The notes: generated from the letters alone by a model not told the origin. Positions 42,468-52,839 are shown, numbered from the stretch's first letter. The stretch is 64,000 nucleotides of DNA from Caproiciproducens sp. CPB-2 (GCF_036287215.1 NZ_CP142860.1:496001-560000), one strand, 5' to 3'. Program-made: numbers and translations.

Positions 42468-43014
42468 CTACGACAGCTTTACCTATAACCTTTATCAGCT
42501 TGTCGGGACGGTCAATCCGGAGATCCGGGTGATCCGGAACGACGAAATGACCATTGAAGAAGTAAGGGATTTATGTCCCTCCCATATGATTTTGTCGCCG
42601 GGACCCGGCTATCCCAAAGACGCGGGCATCTGCACCGCCGCCGCCGCGGAGCTCGGGAAAGAAATTCCGCTTTTGGGCGTATGCCTCGGCCATCAGGCCA
42701 TCTGCGAGGCGTTCGGAGCGGCCGTTTCCCACGCAAAGCGGCTGATGCACGGCAAGGCGTCCGAGGTGACCCTTGACGGCGGCTGTCCTGTTTTCAGGGG
42801 GCTTCCCGATCGGATTCAGGCGGCGCGGTACCACTCCCTCGCGGCGGTCCGTGACACTCTTCCGGAGTGCCTGCGGATTACGGCTGAAACGGACGACGGC
42901 GAGGTGATGGGGGTCATGCACCGGGAATATCCCGTATTCGGCGTACAGTTTCACCCCGAGTCCATTCTGACGCCGGACGGCGTTCAAATCATCCAAAATT
43001 TTCTTTGCTTGTGA
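42448..43014 (+). CDS. trpG: Anthranilate synthase component II (glutamine amidotransferase)
   Basis: Supplies ammonia from glutamine to TrpE. The 188-residue class I amidotransferase has the nucleophile in LLGVCLGHQAICEAFG, the GPGYPKDAG oxyanion region and the His-Glu pair in FGVQFHPESILT. It is a stand-alone subunit, not fused to TrpD. Its start lies inside the end of trpE. Confidence 0.96.
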   Translation: MILLIDNYDSFTYNLYQLVGTVNPEIRVIRNDEMTIEEVRDLCPSHMILSPGPGYPKDAGICTAAAAELGKEIPLLGVCLGHQAICEAFGAAVSHAKRLMHGKASEVTLDGGCPVFRGLPDRIQAARYHSLAAVRDTLPECLRITAETDDGEVMGVMHREYPVFGVQFHPESILTPDGVQIIQNFLCL

Positions 43015-43028
43015 AAGGAGTCTGACCA

Positions 43029-44051
43029 ATGATTAAGGAAGCAACCGCAAAACTGATTGAAAGAGAAAATCTGACCTATGACGAAGCCATTGCCGTGATG
43101 GATGAAATCATGGGGGGAAATACGTCCCAGGTACAGACGGCGGCTTTTCTCGCGTCCCTGTCCGCAAAGGGGGAGACCATCGAGGAAATTACCGCCTGCG
43201 CCGCCGGAATGCGCGCCCACGCCACGCCCGTCGTTTGCGCTTCCGACCTTTTGGAAATCGTCGGGACGGGAGGGGACGGCGCAAACTCCTTCAATATATC
43301 GACCACCGCCTCCATCGTCGTCGCCTCCTCGGGGGTGAAGGTGGCCAAACACGGCAACCGCGCGGCCTCCTCCCAAAGCGGAGCCGCCGACTGTCTGGAG
43401 GCTTTGGGCGTGAAAATTAGCCTTACCCCGGAAAAATGCGCACAGCTGCTCGATACGATCGGAATCTGCTTTTTCTTCGCACAGAGCTATCACGCGTCCA
43501 TGAAATACGTCGGCCCGGTCCGGAAAGAGATGGGCGTGCGCACCATTTTCAATATTCTCGGCCCGCTGACCAATCCGGCCTCGGCCAACCTGCAGCTGCT
43601 GGGCGTTTATTCCGGGGCGCTGGTCGAGCCGCTCGCCCGGGTGCTCTCGAATCTCGGGGTCAGGCGGGGCATGGTGGTTTACGGGCGGGATAAGCTGGAT
43701 GAAATCTCCATGTCCTCTCCCACGGATATCTGTGAATTTCAGGACGGCCGGTTCAGAAAATACACGATCACGCCGGAAGACTTCGGCTTCAAATCCTGCT
43801 TAAAAGCGGACCTGACGGGGGGAACGCCGGAAGAAAACGCGCGCATTACCCTCGATATTTTAAATGGAGCAAAGGGCGCGAAGCGGGAGGCGGTCCTTTT
43901 GAACGCCGGGGCCGGGCTGTACCTTGCCGGAAAGGCGGAAACGCTGCAGGAGGGCGCCCGGCTGGCCGCCGAGCTGATCGACAGCAAGAAAGCGAAGAAA
44001 AAGCTGGACGAATTCATCCGGGAATCCAACAGGGAGGCGAAGGTGAGTTGA
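43029..44051 (+). CDS. trpD: Anthranilate phosphoribosyltransferase
   Basis: Adds phosphoribose to anthranilate. The 340-residue protein has the PRPP loop [19 protein letters not shown], the [21 protein letters not shown] region and [14 protein letters not shown]. Length fits TrpD. AAAGGAG lies before the ATG at 43029; the stop overlaps the trpC start. Confidence 0.96.
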   Translation: MIKEATAKLIERENLTYDEAIAVMDEIMGGNTSQVQTAAFLASLSAKGETIEEITACAAGMRAHATPVVCASDLLEIVGTGGDGANSFNISTTASIVVASSGVKVAKHGNRAASSQSGAADCLEALGVKISLTPEKCAQLLDTIGICFFFAQSYHASMKYVGPVRKEMGVRTIFNILGPLTNPASANLQLLGVYSGALVEPLARVLSNLGVRRGMVVYGRDKLDEISMSSPTDICEFQDGRFRKYTITPEDFGFKSCLKADLTGGTPEENARITLDILNGAKGAKREAVLLNAGAGLYLAGKAETLQEGARLAAELIDSKKAKKKLDEFIRESNREAKVS

Positions 44052-44830
44052 TTTTAGACGAGCTTGCGGCCTACGCGAAACAGCGGGTGCAAGGGGCCAA
44101 AGAAAAAATCGGTACGGAAGAAATCAAGGAACGGGCTCTCCGCCTTCCGAGGGGCGGCTTCCGGTTTGAAAGCGCTTTGAAGGGTCCAAAGCTGTCTTTT
44201 ATCTGCGAGATCAAGAAGGCGTCCCCCTCCAAAGGAGTTCTTTCCCGGAATTTTCCTTATCTTGAAATCGCGCAGGAATACGAAAGGGCGGGCGCGGACT
44301 GCGTTTCCTGCCTTACCGAGCCGAAGTGGTTCTTAGGCTCCGGTCAGATATTCCGTGAGATTCGAGACGGCATTTCCCTTCCGATGCTCCGAAAGGACTT
44401 TACCGTCGACGAATATCAGCTCTATGAGGCAAGGTGCATGGGCGCCGACGCGGTGCTTCTGATCTGCTCCCTGCTCGATACCCGAACGCTGGCGCGGTAT
44501 CTTGCCGTCTGTGACGGGATGGGGATATCGGCTTTGGTGGAGACCCACGACGAAGAGGAAGTAAAGTCCGCGGTGTCGGCGGGCGCCCGCCTGATCGGGG
44601 TCAACAACCGCAATCTGAAGGATTTTACCGTGGATTTTTCAAACGCGGCGAAGCTGAGAAATCAGGTCCCTTCCTCCGCCCTGTTTATCGCGGAATCGGG
44701 CGTAAGCTCGCCCGGCGATGTGGCGGCCCTCAAAGAAATCGGGGCCGACGCCGTTCTGGTCGGCGAGGCCCTGATGCGGGCGGAGGATAAGAAGGCCCTT
44801 CTCTCGGCCTTTCGGGGGGCGGCGGGATGA
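44048..44830 (+). CDS. trpC: Indole-3-glycerol phosphate synthase
   Basis: Closes the indole ring from carboxyphenylamino-deoxyribulose phosphate. The 260-residue TIM barrel has the catalytic [27 protein letters not shown] and [12 protein letters not shown] segments. TTG 44048 overlaps the trpD stop (TTGA), so it is translationally coupled. Separate from TrpF, as in other Firmicutes. Confidence 0.95.
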   Translation: MILDELAAYAKQRVQGAKEKIGTEEIKERALRLPRGGFRFESALKGPKLSFICEIKKASPSKGVLSRNFPYLEIAQEYERAGADCVSCLTEPKWFLGSGQIFREIRDGISLPMLRKDFTVDEYQLYEARCMGADAVLLICSLLDTRTLARYLAVCDGMGISALVETHDEEEVKSAVSAGARLIGVNNRNLKDFTVDFSNAAKLRNQVPSSALFIAESGVSSPGDVAALKEIGADAVLVGEALMRAEDKKALLSAFRGAAG

Positions 44831-45444
44831 ACAGGACAAAGATCAAGATATGCGGCCTTTTCAGGCCCTGCGACGCCGAATTTGTCAACAGCGCCCAGCC
44901 GGACTTCGCGGGCTTTGTGTTCTATGAGAAAAGCCGCCGGAACGTAACGCCCCAAGAGGCGCGGAAGCTGAGAGAGGCGATTCGCCCGGAAATCAGGACC
45001 GTCGGGGTGTTTGTGGACGCTCCTTTGGAGCGGATCGCGGCGCTTTACCGTGAAAGAACCATCGGAATTGTCCAGCTGCACGGAGGCGAGGACGACTTCT
45101 TTATCGAAAGGCTCAGGCAAACACTTCCGCGGGCCGAAATCTGGAAAGCGTTCAAAATCCGTTCGGCAAAGGACCTTCTGTCCGCCGAACGGAGCTGTGC
45201 CGACAGGGTGCTTCTGGACAACGGTTACGGGACCGGGAAATGCTTCGACTGGTCGCTGATCAGAAGCCTTTCCCGCCCGTTTATCCTGGCGGGGGGCCTG
45301 ACGCCCCGGAACATCCCCGAAGCGGTGTCCCGGTTTCACCCTTACGCGGTCGATGTGAGCTCGGGCGTGGAAAAAGACGGCCTGAAAGACCGCGATAAAA
45401 TCGCGGCGGCGGTGGACGCAATAAGGTCGATGGAAGAATACTGA
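44827..45444 (+). CDS. trpF: Phosphoribosylanthranilate isomerase
   Basis: Amadori rearrangement step between TrpD and TrpC. The 205-residue barrel has KICGLFRPCDAEFVN with the catalytic cysteine, the IVQLHGGED and LLDNGYGTGKCFDWSL segments and GGLTPRNI with AVDVSSGVEKDGLKD. It overlaps trpC by four bases. Confidence 0.95.
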   Translation: MNRTKIKICGLFRPCDAEFVNSAQPDFAGFVFYEKSRRNVTPQEARKLREAIRPEIRTVGVFVDAPLERIAALYRERTIGIVQLHGGEDDFFIERLRQTLPRAEIWKAFKIRSAKDLLSAERSCADRVLLDNGYGTGKCFDWSLIRSLSRPFILAGGLTPRNIPEAVSRFHPYAVDVSSGVEKDGLKDRDKIAAAVDAIRSMEEY

Positions 45445-45483
45445 AAACAGAAGGGATTGCACCCTTCTTTCAAGGAGGTACCT

Positions 45484-46668
45484 ATGTCAAAAGGCAGATT
45501 TGGCATTCATGGCGGCCAGTATATACCGGAGACGCTGATGAACGCCGTAATGGAATTGGAAGAAGCCTATCGTCACTACAAATGCGACCCGCAGTTTCAG
45601 GAGGAGCTTGCCGATCTTCTGAACAATTACGCGGGAAGGCCGTCGCGCCTTTATTTCGCCGAAAAAATGACAAGGGAACTGGGCGGGGCCAGGATTTACC
45701 TGAAACGGGAGGACCTGAATCACACCGGCGCGCACAAAATCAACAACGTGCTCGGTCAGGTGCTTCTGGCCAGGAAAATGGGCAAGACCCGCGTGATCGC
45801 CGAAACCGGGGCCGGCCAGCACGGCGTGGCGACCGCGACGGCGGCGGCGCTGATGGACATGGAATGCGAAATTTTCATGGGGAAGGAGGACACCGAAAGG
45901 CAGGCGCTGAACGTCTACAAGATGCGGCTTTTGGGGGCGCGGGTCCATCCGGTCACCTCCGGCACGGGCACCCTGAAGGACGCGGTATCCGAAACCATGC
46001 GGGAATGGACGAGCCGGATTGCCGACACCCATTATGTCCTCGGGTCGGTGATGGGGCCGCACCCGTTTCCCACCATCGTGAGGGATTTTCAGTCGGTGAT
46101 CTCCAGGGAGATCAGGGAACAGCTCATGGAAAAGGAAGGCCGCCTTCCCGACGCGGTGCTTGCCTGCGTGGGCGGCGGTTCCAACGCCATCGGCGCTTTT
46201 TATCATTTCATTGAAGACCCGTCGGTGCGTCTGATCGGATGCGAGGCGGCCGGAAGGGGCGTCGATACCTTGGAAACGGCGGCGACCATGACGACCGGAA
46301 AGCTGGGGATTTTTCACGGGATGAAATCCTATTTCTGTCAGGACGAATACGGCCAGATCGCGCCGGTCTACTCCATTTCCGCCGGGCTCGACTACCCGGG
46401 CGTCGGTCCGGAGCACGCCTGGCTTCACGATATCGGGCGGGCGGAGTATGTGGCCGTCACCGATGACGAGGCCGTGGACGCCTTTGAGTACCTTTCCCGT
46501 ACGGAGGGCATCATCCCCGCTATTGAAAGCGCCCACGCCGTGGCTTACGCCAAAAAGCTGGCGCCCCAAATGGGCCGGGACAAAATCGTCGTGATCAACC
46601 TTTCGGGGCGGGGCGACAAAGACTGCGCGGCCATCGCGCGGTACAGAGGGGAGGAGATTTTTGAATGA
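45484..46668 (+). CDS. trpB: Tryptophan synthase beta chain
   Basis: Joins indole and serine to tryptophan with PLP. The 394-residue product has the PLP lysine in [32 protein letters not shown] and the GGGSNAIG phosphate loop. Classic TrpB1 form, working with TrpA next door. ATG 45484 lies six bases after AAGGAGG, so the longer reading frame from 45457 is not needed. Confidence 0.97.
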   Translation: MSKGRFGIHGGQYIPETLMNAVMELEEAYRHYKCDPQFQEELADLLNNYAGRPSRLYFAEKMTRELGGARIYLKREDLNHTGAHKINNVLGQVLLARKMGKTRVIAETGAGQHGVATATAAALMDMECEIFMGKEDTERQALNVYKMRLLGARVHPVTSGTGTLKDAVSETMREWTSRIADTHYVLGSVMGPHPFPTIVRDFQSVISREIREQLMEKEGRLPDAVLACVGGGSNAIGAFYHFIEDPSVRLIGCEAAGRGVDTLETAATMTTGKLGIFHGMKSYFCQDEYGQIAPVYSISAGLDYPGVGPEHAWLHDIGRAEYVAVTDDEAVDAFEYLSRTEGIIPAIESAHAVAYAKKLAPQMGRDKIVVINLSGRGDKDCAAIARYRGEEIFE

Positions 46669-47459
46669 GCCGTATCAAAAAAGCGTTTGAACAGGGGAAG
46701 GCTTTCATCGCCTTTCTGACCTGCGGAGACCCCGATCTTGAAACCACCGAACAGCTCGTCAAAGGAATCGCCGATGCCGGCGCGGACCTTATCGAACTGG
46801 GAATTCCCTTCTCCGACCCTACGGCGGAAGGCCCCGTTATTCAGGAGGCGAACCTGCGCGCGCTTACCGCGGGCGCAACGACGGACAAAATCTTCGACAT
46901 GGTGCGCAGGGTCAGGCAAACCGTCGGCGTTCCCATGATTTTCATGACCTATGCCAATGTGGTGTTTTCCTACGGAACCGAGCGCTTTTTGAAAACCGCC
47001 GCCGAAATCGGCATGGATGGGGTGATCCTTCCGGACGTGCCCTTTGAGGAAAAGGAGGAATTTGCCCCGGTGTGCCAAAAGCACGGCCTTGATTTTATTT
47101 CCCTCGTTGCCCCGACCTCGAACGACCGCATCAAAAAGATCGCAAAAGAAGCTTCCGGCTTTGTTTACTGCGTGTCCTCTCTCGGGGTCACGGGCATGAG
47201 AAGCGAGATTACCTCGGATGTGGGTTCCATGGTAAGGCTGGTCCATGAATCCGGCGGCGTCCCGGCGGCGGTCGGCTTCGGAATCTCAACGCCGGAGCAG
47301 GCGGCGCGGATGGCGAAAACAGCCGACGGCGTCATTGTCGGCTCCGCCATTGTGAAGCTGATCGGGCAGCACGGCAGGGAAGCCCTCCCCTTTGTCGCGG
47401 ATTATGTGCGGGATATGAAAGAAGCGGTCGGCCGGGCTGAAACAGGCGCGCAGGAATAA
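46665..47459 (+). CDS. trpA: Tryptophan synthase alpha chain
   Basis: Releases indole from indole-3-glycerol phosphate and channels it to TrpB. The 264-residue barrel has [12 protein letters not shown], the catalytic Glu in [19 protein letters not shown], and the GVTGMRSEI and [10 protein letters not shown] phosphate-binding loops. It overlaps trpB by four bases and ends the operon; a weak GC hairpin (47461-47493) follows without a T-run. Confidence 0.96.
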   Translation: MSRIKKAFEQGKAFIAFLTCGDPDLETTEQLVKGIADAGADLIELGIPFSDPTAEGPVIQEANLRALTAGATTDKIFDMVRRVRQTVGVPMIFMTYANVVFSYGTERFLKTAAEIGMDGVILPDVPFEEKEEFAPVCQKHGLDFISLVAPTSNDRIKKIAKEASGFVYCVSSLGVTGMRSEITSDVGSMVRLVHESGGVPAAVGFGISTPEQAARMAKTADGVIVGSAIVKLIGQHGREALPFVADYVRDMKEAVGRAETGAQE

Positions 47460-47508
47460 CCCCCCGGATGTTTCCGTGATGTCGACCCGGGGAATTCGTA
47501 AAAAACAC

Positions 47509-47537
47509 TGGTAAAACGATCGGAATTATATTATAAT
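47509..47537 (+). promoter_or_regulatory. Promoter of the cobalamin operon
   Basis: A perfect TATAAT (47532-47537) lies about 20 bp before the riboswitch. The -35 region 17 bp upstream (TGGTAA, 47509-47514) is weak. Confidence 0.55.
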
Positions 47538-47554
47538 AAAGTCTATAAAAAATG

Positions 47555-47748
47555 AAATAGGTTTAAGGTGTCGGAAAAGCGAAAGCTTGGTTCCGATGAA
47601 AAGGGAAACAGGTGCAAATCCTGTACGAACTCGTCACTGTGATAAGGGAGCTGCGGCAAAAAGCCACTGATCAGGAATTGGGAAGGCGGCCGTAAACGAT
47701 GATCTTTCAGCCAGGAGACCTGCCTTAAACGCAGCAACTACAGCCACG
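47555..47748 (+). ncRNA. Cobalamin (B12) riboswitch aptamer
   Basis: Conserved aptamer parts are visible: GGGAAACAGGTGCAAATCCTG at about 47617, GTCACTGTGATAAGG at 47633-47647, and the B12 box AGCCAGGAGACCTGCC at 47709-47724. Bound adenosylcobalamin should lower expression of the cob/cbi genes that follow. Confidence 0.95.
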
Positions 47749-47769
47749 AGTAACTGGTTTGGAATGGAT

Positions 47770-47793
47770 AAGGCAGGTCTGACCATGCCTTTT
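47770..47793 (+). promoter_or_regulatory. Riboswitch switching hairpin (terminator-like)
   Basis: AAGGCAGG (47770-47777) can pair with CC-A-TGCCTT (47783-47791), running into TTTT. The same 5' arm, AAGGCAGGTCT, is an 11-base exact complement of AGACCTGCCTT in the B12 box (47716-47726). The two pairings exclude each other, which gives a simple on/off switch. Confidence 0.6.
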
Positions 47794-47794
47794 G

Positions 47795-47826
47795 ATACCT
47801 CCATGCCCTTGTGGCAATGGAGGTAT
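47795..47826 (+). promoter_or_regulatory. Hairpin hiding the cobQ ribosome site
   Basis: ATACCTCCAT (47795-47804) is exactly complementary to ATGGAGGTAT (47817-47826), which contains the GGAGG used by cobQ. A weak TTTTG follows. It could block translation or act as a second terminator. Confidence 0.6.
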
Positions 47827-47833
47827 TTTGATT

Positions 47834-49339
47834 GTGGCGAAGGTATTGATGATTCAGGGGACCATGTCGAACGCGGGGAAAAGCCTGCTTACGGCCGGCC
47901 TGTGCAGAATCCTGAAGCAGGACGGGTACCGCGTCGCTCCCTTTAAATCCCAGAATATGGCGCTGAACTCCTATATTACGGAGGAAGGGCTGGAAATGGG
48001 CAGGGCGCAGGTCATGCAGGCGGAAGCGGCGGGAATCAGGCCGTCCGTTCTGATGAACCCCATTCTGTTAAAGCCCACCAACGACATCGGCTCCCAGGTG
48101 ATCGTCAACGGGGAAGTCGTCGGCAATATGAGCGCGAAAGAGTACTTCGCCTATAAAAGAGAGCTGCTTCCGGATATCAGAAGGGCGTTTCACGAGCTGG
48201 AAAAGCGGGCGGATATCATTCTTGTAGAGGGCGCGGGCAGTCCGGCGGAAATCAACCTGAAAGAAAATGATATCGTCAACATGGGGCTGGCGGAAATACT
48301 GGACGCCCCGGTGCTTCTGGCCGGGGATATCGACCGGGGCGGCGTCTTTGCCCAGCTGCTCGGCACCCTGATGCTTCTGGAAGATCACGAAAAGGCAAGG
48401 GTAAAGGGCCTGATCATCAATAAATTCCGGGGCGACCCTTCGATCCTCGATCCGGGAATCCGTATGCTGGAGGAAAAAAGCGGCGTGCCGGTCGTCGGGG
48501 TAATTCCCTATATGGACATTTCCGTGGAGGATGAGGACAGCCTGACCGGCCGGTTCGATCAAAAAGAAGAGGCGCAGATCGACATTGCCATCATCCGTTT
48601 TCCCCGGATCTCCAATTTTACCGACTTTTCCGTCTTTGAGCAGATCGAGGGCGTTTCCGTCCGCTATGTGGGTTCCGCCGCGCAGCTGCACCGTCCGGAT
48701 ATGATTATTCTGCCGGGCAGTAAGAATACGATGGGCGACTTGAAATGGATGCGGCAGAACGGGCTGGAAGCGGCGGTCAAAAAGAGAGCGGGCGAAAGCG
48801 TGATCTTTGGCGTCTGCGGCGGCTATCAGATGCTTGGCCGCACTGTTTCGGACCCTTACGAAGTGGAAGAGGGCGGCGCGGTCCGAGGGATGGAGCTGCT
48901 CCCCGTGAACACCGAGCTGGAGACCCGAAAGGTTCGTACCCGTGTGGAGGGGGCCTTTGAACAAGTACCCGGGATTTTCTCCGGGCTGTCGGGCAGAGAA
49001 ATAAAGGGATACGAAATCCATATGGGCGTCAGCAGCGCGGAACCGGACTGCCCGCCGCTGTGTTCCCTGACCAATGTGCTGGACGGCGGGGAAAAGAAGG
49101 ACGGAAGCTCCGGCGAGGATATTTACGGAACCTATGTGCACGGAATCTTTGACGAAGGGGAAATCGCGTCCGTTGTCGTAAGGGCGCTTGCCCGCAGGAA
49201 GGGCCTCTCCATGGAAAGCGGCCTGACGATGGACTACGGGGCCTTTAAGGAATCCCAGTACGACAAGCTTGCGGATACCCTGAGAAGGCATCTTGACCTG
49301 GACGGGATTTACCGGATTTTAAACGGAGGGAACTTATGA
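47834..49339 (+). CDS. cobQ: Cobyric acid synthase
   Basis: Amidates four side chains of adenosylcobyrinate diamide with glutamine and ATP. The 501-residue protein has the N-terminal [22 protein letters not shown]-loop, [14 protein letters not shown], and the glutamine amidotransferase-like half with [13 protein letters not shown] and [12 protein letters not shown] 47834 is ten bases after GGAGG and leaves the family's usual N-terminus (AKVLMIQGT). Upstream starts lie in the hairpin. First gene under the riboswitch. Confidence 0.95.
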   Translation: MAKVLMIQGTMSNAGKSLLTAGLCRILKQDGYRVAPFKSQNMALNSYITEEGLEMGRAQVMQAEAAGIRPSVLMNPILLKPTNDIGSQVIVNGEVVGNMSAKEYFAYKRELLPDIRRAFHELEKRADIILVEGAGSPAEINLKENDIVNMGLAEILDAPVLLAGDIDRGGVFAQLLGTLMLLEDHEKARVKGLIINKFRGDPSILDPGIRMLEEKSGVPVVGVIPYMDISVEDEDSLTGRFDQKEEAQIDIAIIRFPRISNFTDFSVFEQIEGVSVRYVGSAAQLHRPDMIILPGSKNTMGDLKWMRQNGLEAAVKKRAGESVIFGVCGGYQMLGRTVSDPYEVEEGGAVRGMELLPVNTELETRKVRTRVEGAFEQVPGIFSGLSGREIKGYEIHMGVSSAEPDCPPLCSLTNVLDGGEKKDGSSGEDIYGTYVHGIFDEGEIASVVVRALARRKGLSMESGLTMDYGAFKESQYDKLADTLRRHLDLDGIYRILNGGNL

Positions 49340-50397
49340 CAAAAGAAGCATTGGCTGAATTGAAAATCGACCGGCCGGACGAAAGAATCCGGCAGAAGGT
49401 AAAGCAAATCTGGGACGGGATTGCAAAGCCGCTGGACGGGCTGGGTCAGTTTGAAGCGATCCTTGCGCAGATCGGGGCGATCACCGGAACCGTACAGATC
49501 GACCTTTCCAAAAAAGCCGTGGTCGTCCTGTGCGCGGACAACGGCATCATAGAAGAGCAGGTGAGCCAGTGCGGGCAGGAGGTGACGGCCGCCGTCGCTT
49601 CCAGCATGGTTTTAGGAACCACCTCCGTCTGTAAGATGGCGAAAAGGGTAGGGGCGGACGTGCTCCCGGTGGACGTGGGAATCAACTGCGAAAAAGAAAT
49701 CCCGGGGCTGATCCAGCGCAAAGTTGCCCGCGGAACGAAAAATTTTCTGAAGGAACCGGCCATGTCGGAAGAGGAGGCCCTCCGGGCGGTCGCGGCGGGA
49801 ATGGAGATCGCGGCAAAATGCGTCGGGCAGGGGTACCGGATTCTGGCGACCGGCGAAATGGGAATCGGCAATACCACGACCAGCAGCGCGATGGCCGCGG
49901 CGCTGCTGCAGTGCCGCGCTGAAGAGGTCACGGGAAAGGGCGCGGGCCTGAGCAGGGAAAAGCTAAAGCATAAACAGGAAGTGGTCAGGCGGGCGCTGGA
50001 AAAATACCGGTTAAAAAAAGACGAAGCACTGCGGATTCTGGCAAGCGTCGGGGGATACGACATCGCCGGGCTCGCCGGCGTTTTTATCGGGGGGGCTCTC
50101 CGTCATATCCCCGTCGTCGTCGACGGAGTCATCAGCGCGGTGGCGGCGCTGACGGCGGAACGCCTTGTTCCCGGGGTAAGGGAGTATATCATCCCGTCCC
50201 ACATCAGCAGGGAACCCGCGGCAAAGAGGATTTTTGAGGAGCTCGGGGTCCATCCGGTCATAGACGCCGGGCTGGCTCTGGGGGAAGGAACGGGCGCGGT
50301 GATGATGTTTGCCCTTTTGGACGTCGCGCTTGCCGTATATGAGGACCAGACCACTTTTCATGATATCAGCACGGAGCAGTATGTCCGGTATGAGTAG
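49336..50397 (+). CDS. cobT: Nicotinate-nucleotide-dimethylbenzimidazole phosphoribosyltransferase
   Basis: Activates the lower-ligand base as its alpha-ribotide. The 353-residue protein shows [57 protein letters not shown] and [16 protein letters not shown], where the catalytic Glu lies. It overlaps cobQ by four bases. No lower-ligand synthesis genes (bza) are in view. Confidence 0.96.
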   Translation: MTKEALAELKIDRPDERIRQKVKQIWDGIAKPLDGLGQFEAILAQIGAITGTVQIDLSKKAVVVLCADNGIIEEQVSQCGQEVTAAVASSMVLGTTSVCKMAKRVGADVLPVDVGINCEKEIPGLIQRKVARGTKNFLKEPAMSEEEALRAVAAGMEIAAKCVGQGYRILATGEMGIGNTTTSSAMAAALLQCRAEEVTGKGAGLSREKLKHKQEVVRRALEKYRLKKDEALRILASVGGYDIAGLAGVFIGGALRHIPVVVDGVISAVAALTAERLVPGVREYIIPSHISREPAAKRIFEELGVHPVIDAGLALGEGTGAVMMFALLDVALAVYEDQTTFHDISTEQYVRYE

Positions 50398-50491
50398 TCA
50401 TCAGACTGACGGCAAAGTCGCGCAACCGTAAAATTGCGGTGCAATTTGTCTGCAAACTGAGAAATATACGGCATGACGGCAGGGGGAGAAA

Positions 50492-51034
50492 ATGATTGTA
50501 CTGATTACGGGCGGCAGCGGCAGCGGCAAATCCGCGTACGCGGAAAAAGCGGCGGTTTCGCTTGCCGGAAAAGGGCCGCTGTATTATCTGGCGACTATGA
50601 AGGTTTCCGACGGCGAGGGCAGAAAAAGGGTGGACAGGCACCGCGGCCTGCGGGCGGGAAAAGGATTCCTGACCATTGAGCAGCCGGCCGGCATCCTTCA
50701 GGCCGTACCCCGTATGAACCGGGGAAAAGGAACGGTGCTGCTCGAATGCCTGTCCAATCTTGCGGCCAATGAAATGTTTGATTCAAAAGAAGTCCGGCGG
50801 GAGCAAGAGGTCGCGGACCGGCTCTGCGCGGAGCTTTGTTTCCTCGCGGAGCATATGGAGCACCTAATGATCGTCACCAACAACGTCTTTGAGGACGGCA
50901 TTTCCTATGAAGAAACAACGCGGGCTTATATGGAAGCGCTCGGCAGGGTCAATGCGTTTCTTGCCGCCCGGGCGGACACGGTGACGGAAGTGGTGGTTGG
51001 GATTCCGGTTTCGATAAAAGGGAAACTGGTGTAG
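50492..51034 (+). CDS. cobU: Adenosylcobinamide kinase / guanylyltransferase CobU
   Basis: Phosphorylates and guanylylates adenosylcobinamide. The 180-residue protein keeps the P-loop LITGGSGSGKSAYAEKAA and the RVDRHRGLRAGKGFLTIEQ guanylylation region. At the C-terminus, where most CobU proteins have SNEVGxGIVP, it reads TNNVFEDGISYEETT, so this end is divergent. The second CobU-like gene at 51855 has the opposite pattern. It starts 94 bp after cobT with no promoter seen. Confidence 0.9.
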   Translation: MIVLITGGSGSGKSAYAEKAAVSLAGKGPLYYLATMKVSDGEGRKRVDRHRGLRAGKGFLTIEQPAGILQAVPRMNRGKGTVLLECLSNLAANEMFDSKEVRREQEVADRLCAELCFLAEHMEHLMIVTNNVFEDGISYEETTRAYMEALGRVNAFLAARADTVTEVVVGIPVSIKGKLV

Positions 51035-51049
51035 GATGGGAGAAAAAAG

Positions 51050-51820
51050 ATGCCTGTTTTAAGATCACTGATGATTTCCTTTTCCATTTATTCCAAGATC
51101 CCGGTCCCGCAGCTAAAGTGGGAGGACCGGGATATGAAATATGTCCTCTGCTTTTTTCCTTGGGTCGGGGCCGTGATCGGTGTTCTCACGGTTTTGTGGG
51201 GGACGATCTGCCACTCTCTGGGGCTGGGTACGGTGCTGTACGCGGCTGTCGGGACGGCGATCCCGATTCTGATATCCGGCGGGTTTCATGTGGACGGCTT
51301 TATGGATACGATGGACGCGTTCCATTCCTATCAAAGCCGCGAAAAAAAGTTGGAAATCCTCAAGGATTCCCACATCGGCGCGTTTTCCGTGATACAGCTG
51401 GCTGTTTATACCCTGCTTTATTTCGGGGCGTATTCCGAAATCGATCAGCCAAGGGCTCTGGCGGTGGCGGGCGCTGGATTTTTTCTTTCCCGAACCCTGA
51501 GCGGAATCGGAGTGGTGACCTTTCCGAACGCAAAAAACGAAGGGCTTTTATACCTGTTTTCCAGCAAGGCTCATGAAAAAGCGGTGAAAGTTTCCCTGTA
51601 CCTCCAGCTTCTGCTCTGTTTGGCGGCAATGCTGTGGCTGTCCCTGTGGACGGGGATCGCCGTTGCGGCGGGAGCGCTGCTGACCTTCTTTTACTGGCGT
51701 CACCGCTGCTTTCGGGAACTCGGGGGCATCACCGGGGACACCTGCGGCTATTTTGTGACGGTCTGCGAGGGGGTCAACGCGGCGGCCGCGGCGGTCTGCT
51801 GTATCGCGGGGCTGGTTTAG
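51050..51820 (+). CDS. cobS: Adenosylcobinamide-GDP ribazoletransferase
   Basis: Membrane enzyme that joins adenosylcobinamide-GDP to alpha-ribazole, the last assembly step. The 256-residue protein has about six helices, the start SLMISFSIYSKIPVPQLKW, GGFHVDGFMDTMDAFHSY with its acidic metal-binding residues, and GGITGDTCGYFVTVCEGVN. Standard for CobS. It follows cobU by 15 bp. Confidence 0.95.
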   Translation: MPVLRSLMISFSIYSKIPVPQLKWEDRDMKYVLCFFPWVGAVIGVLTVLWGTICHSLGLGTVLYAAVGTAIPILISGGFHVDGFMDTMDAFHSYQSREKKLEILKDSHIGAFSVIQLAVYTLLYFGAYSEIDQPRALAVAGAGFFLSRTLSGIGVVTFPNAKNEGLLYLFSSKAHEKAVKVSLYLQLLLCLAAMLWLSLWTGIAVAAGALLTFFYWRHRCFRELGGITGDTCGYFVTVCEGVNAAAAAVCCIAGLV

Positions 51821-51854
51821 AATTTATGAATCAATACCGAAAAGAGGGAAGGGC

Positions 51855-52238
51855 ATGGAGCTTTATATTGGAGGATACGCACAGGGAAAACTGACTTACG
51901 TGCTGAAAAAGACGGGCATCCCGCCCGAAAGGGTATATGACGCCGCGGCGGCTGCGACGGACTGCGCCGAAACAAAGGCCGCGGTCATCAACCATTTTCA
52001 TATTCTGGTCAAAACCCTTTTAGAGGAGGGCAAAGACCCGGAGGACCGGATTCGGGAAATCCTGGCGCGGAACCCCAGAGTGATTGTGATCAGCGACGAA
52101 GTCGGGAACGGAATCGTCCCCGCGGACGCCGGGGAAAGGGAATACCGGGAGCGTCTGGGGAGAATCCTCTGCGGGCTGGCGGAAAAAGCGGATAAGGTGG
52201 AACGGATTGTATGCGGAATCGGACAGAAAATCAAATAA
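51855..52238 (+). CDS. Second, shortened CobU-like protein
   Basis: A 127-residue relative of CobU with a modified P-loop (YIGGYAQGKLTYVL) and the C-terminal signature VISDEVGNGIVPADAGEREYRERLG that the longer CobU at 50492 lacks. The central part with the guanylylation histidine is missing, as is about a third of the usual 180 residues. It may be a kinase-only or accessory subunit that completes the other copy; this is inference. It overlaps the phosphatase gene by 28 bases. Confidence 0.8.
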   Translation: MELYIGGYAQGKLTYVLKKTGIPPERVYDAAAAATDCAETKAAVINHFHILVKTLLEEGKDPEDRIREILARNPRVIVISDEVGNGIVPADAGEREYRERLGRILCGLAEKADKVERIVCGIGQKIK

Positions 52239-52828
52239 CCCTGGCGCTGATCCGCCACGGGGAGACCCCGTCCAACGCGCTGGGCCGGTACCTTGGCCGA
52301 ACCGAAGAGGACTTATCCGATACGGGAAAGGAAAATCTGCTGCAAAACAGGCAATCCGGGAAATACCCGCAGGCCGACGTCATTTTTTCCAGCCCGATGA
52401 AACGGTGTATCCAGACCGCGGAGCTTCTTTACGGCTGTACGAACCCGGTTGTGATGGAAGAATGGCGGGAAATGGATTTCGGGCGCTTTGAAGGCAAAAA
52501 TTACCGGGAGCTGAGCGGAAACGCGGAATATCAGGCGTGGATAGACAGCGGCGGGGAACTGCCTTTTCCCGGCGGGGAGAGCAGGCGGGACTTCCTTGCA
52601 AGGTGCCGCCGGGGACTGGAACAAGCGGTAAGGGAACTTGGAAAGGCAGAAAGCATTTCAGCCTCCGCTGCCGCCATGGTGCATGGCGGAACCATCATGG
52701 CGCTGCTGAGCACTTTTTGCGGGGGGAATTATTTTGATTATCAATGCAAAAACGGAGAAGGCTATCTTTGCCGTCTGTCCTTCTCCGGTACCGGTTGTTT
52801 TTCATTGGAATGGATAAGGAAATTGTAG
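52211..52828 (+). CDS. cobC: Histidine phosphatase, probably alpha-ribazole phosphatase CobC
   Basis: A 205-residue phosphoglycerate-mutase-fold phosphatase with catalytic LIRHGETPSNALGRYLG near residue 13, SSPMKRCIQTAELL, EMDFGRFEGKNYREL and the second histidine in AMVHGGTIMALL. In a cob operon it most likely removes phosphate from alpha-ribazole phosphate or cobalamin phosphate. The 28-base overlap with the previous gene is long; a start slightly downstream is possible. Confidence 0.88.
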   Translation: MRNRTENQITLALIRHGETPSNALGRYLGRTEEDLSDTGKENLLQNRQSGKYPQADVIFSSPMKRCIQTAELLYGCTNPVVMEEWREMDFGRFEGKNYRELSGNAEYQAWIDSGGELPFPGGESRRDFLARCRRGLEQAVRELGKAESISASAAAMVHGGTIMALLSTFCGGNYFDYQCKNGEGYLCRLSFSGTGCFSLEWIRKL

Positions 52829-52839
52829 AGGATGGAACC

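Noticed and set aside
48068..49291. 407-codon minus-strand frame opposite cobQ
   Set aside because: cobQ is certain from motifs; the antisense product has no recognisable domain and lies against an operon of 17 co-directed genes.
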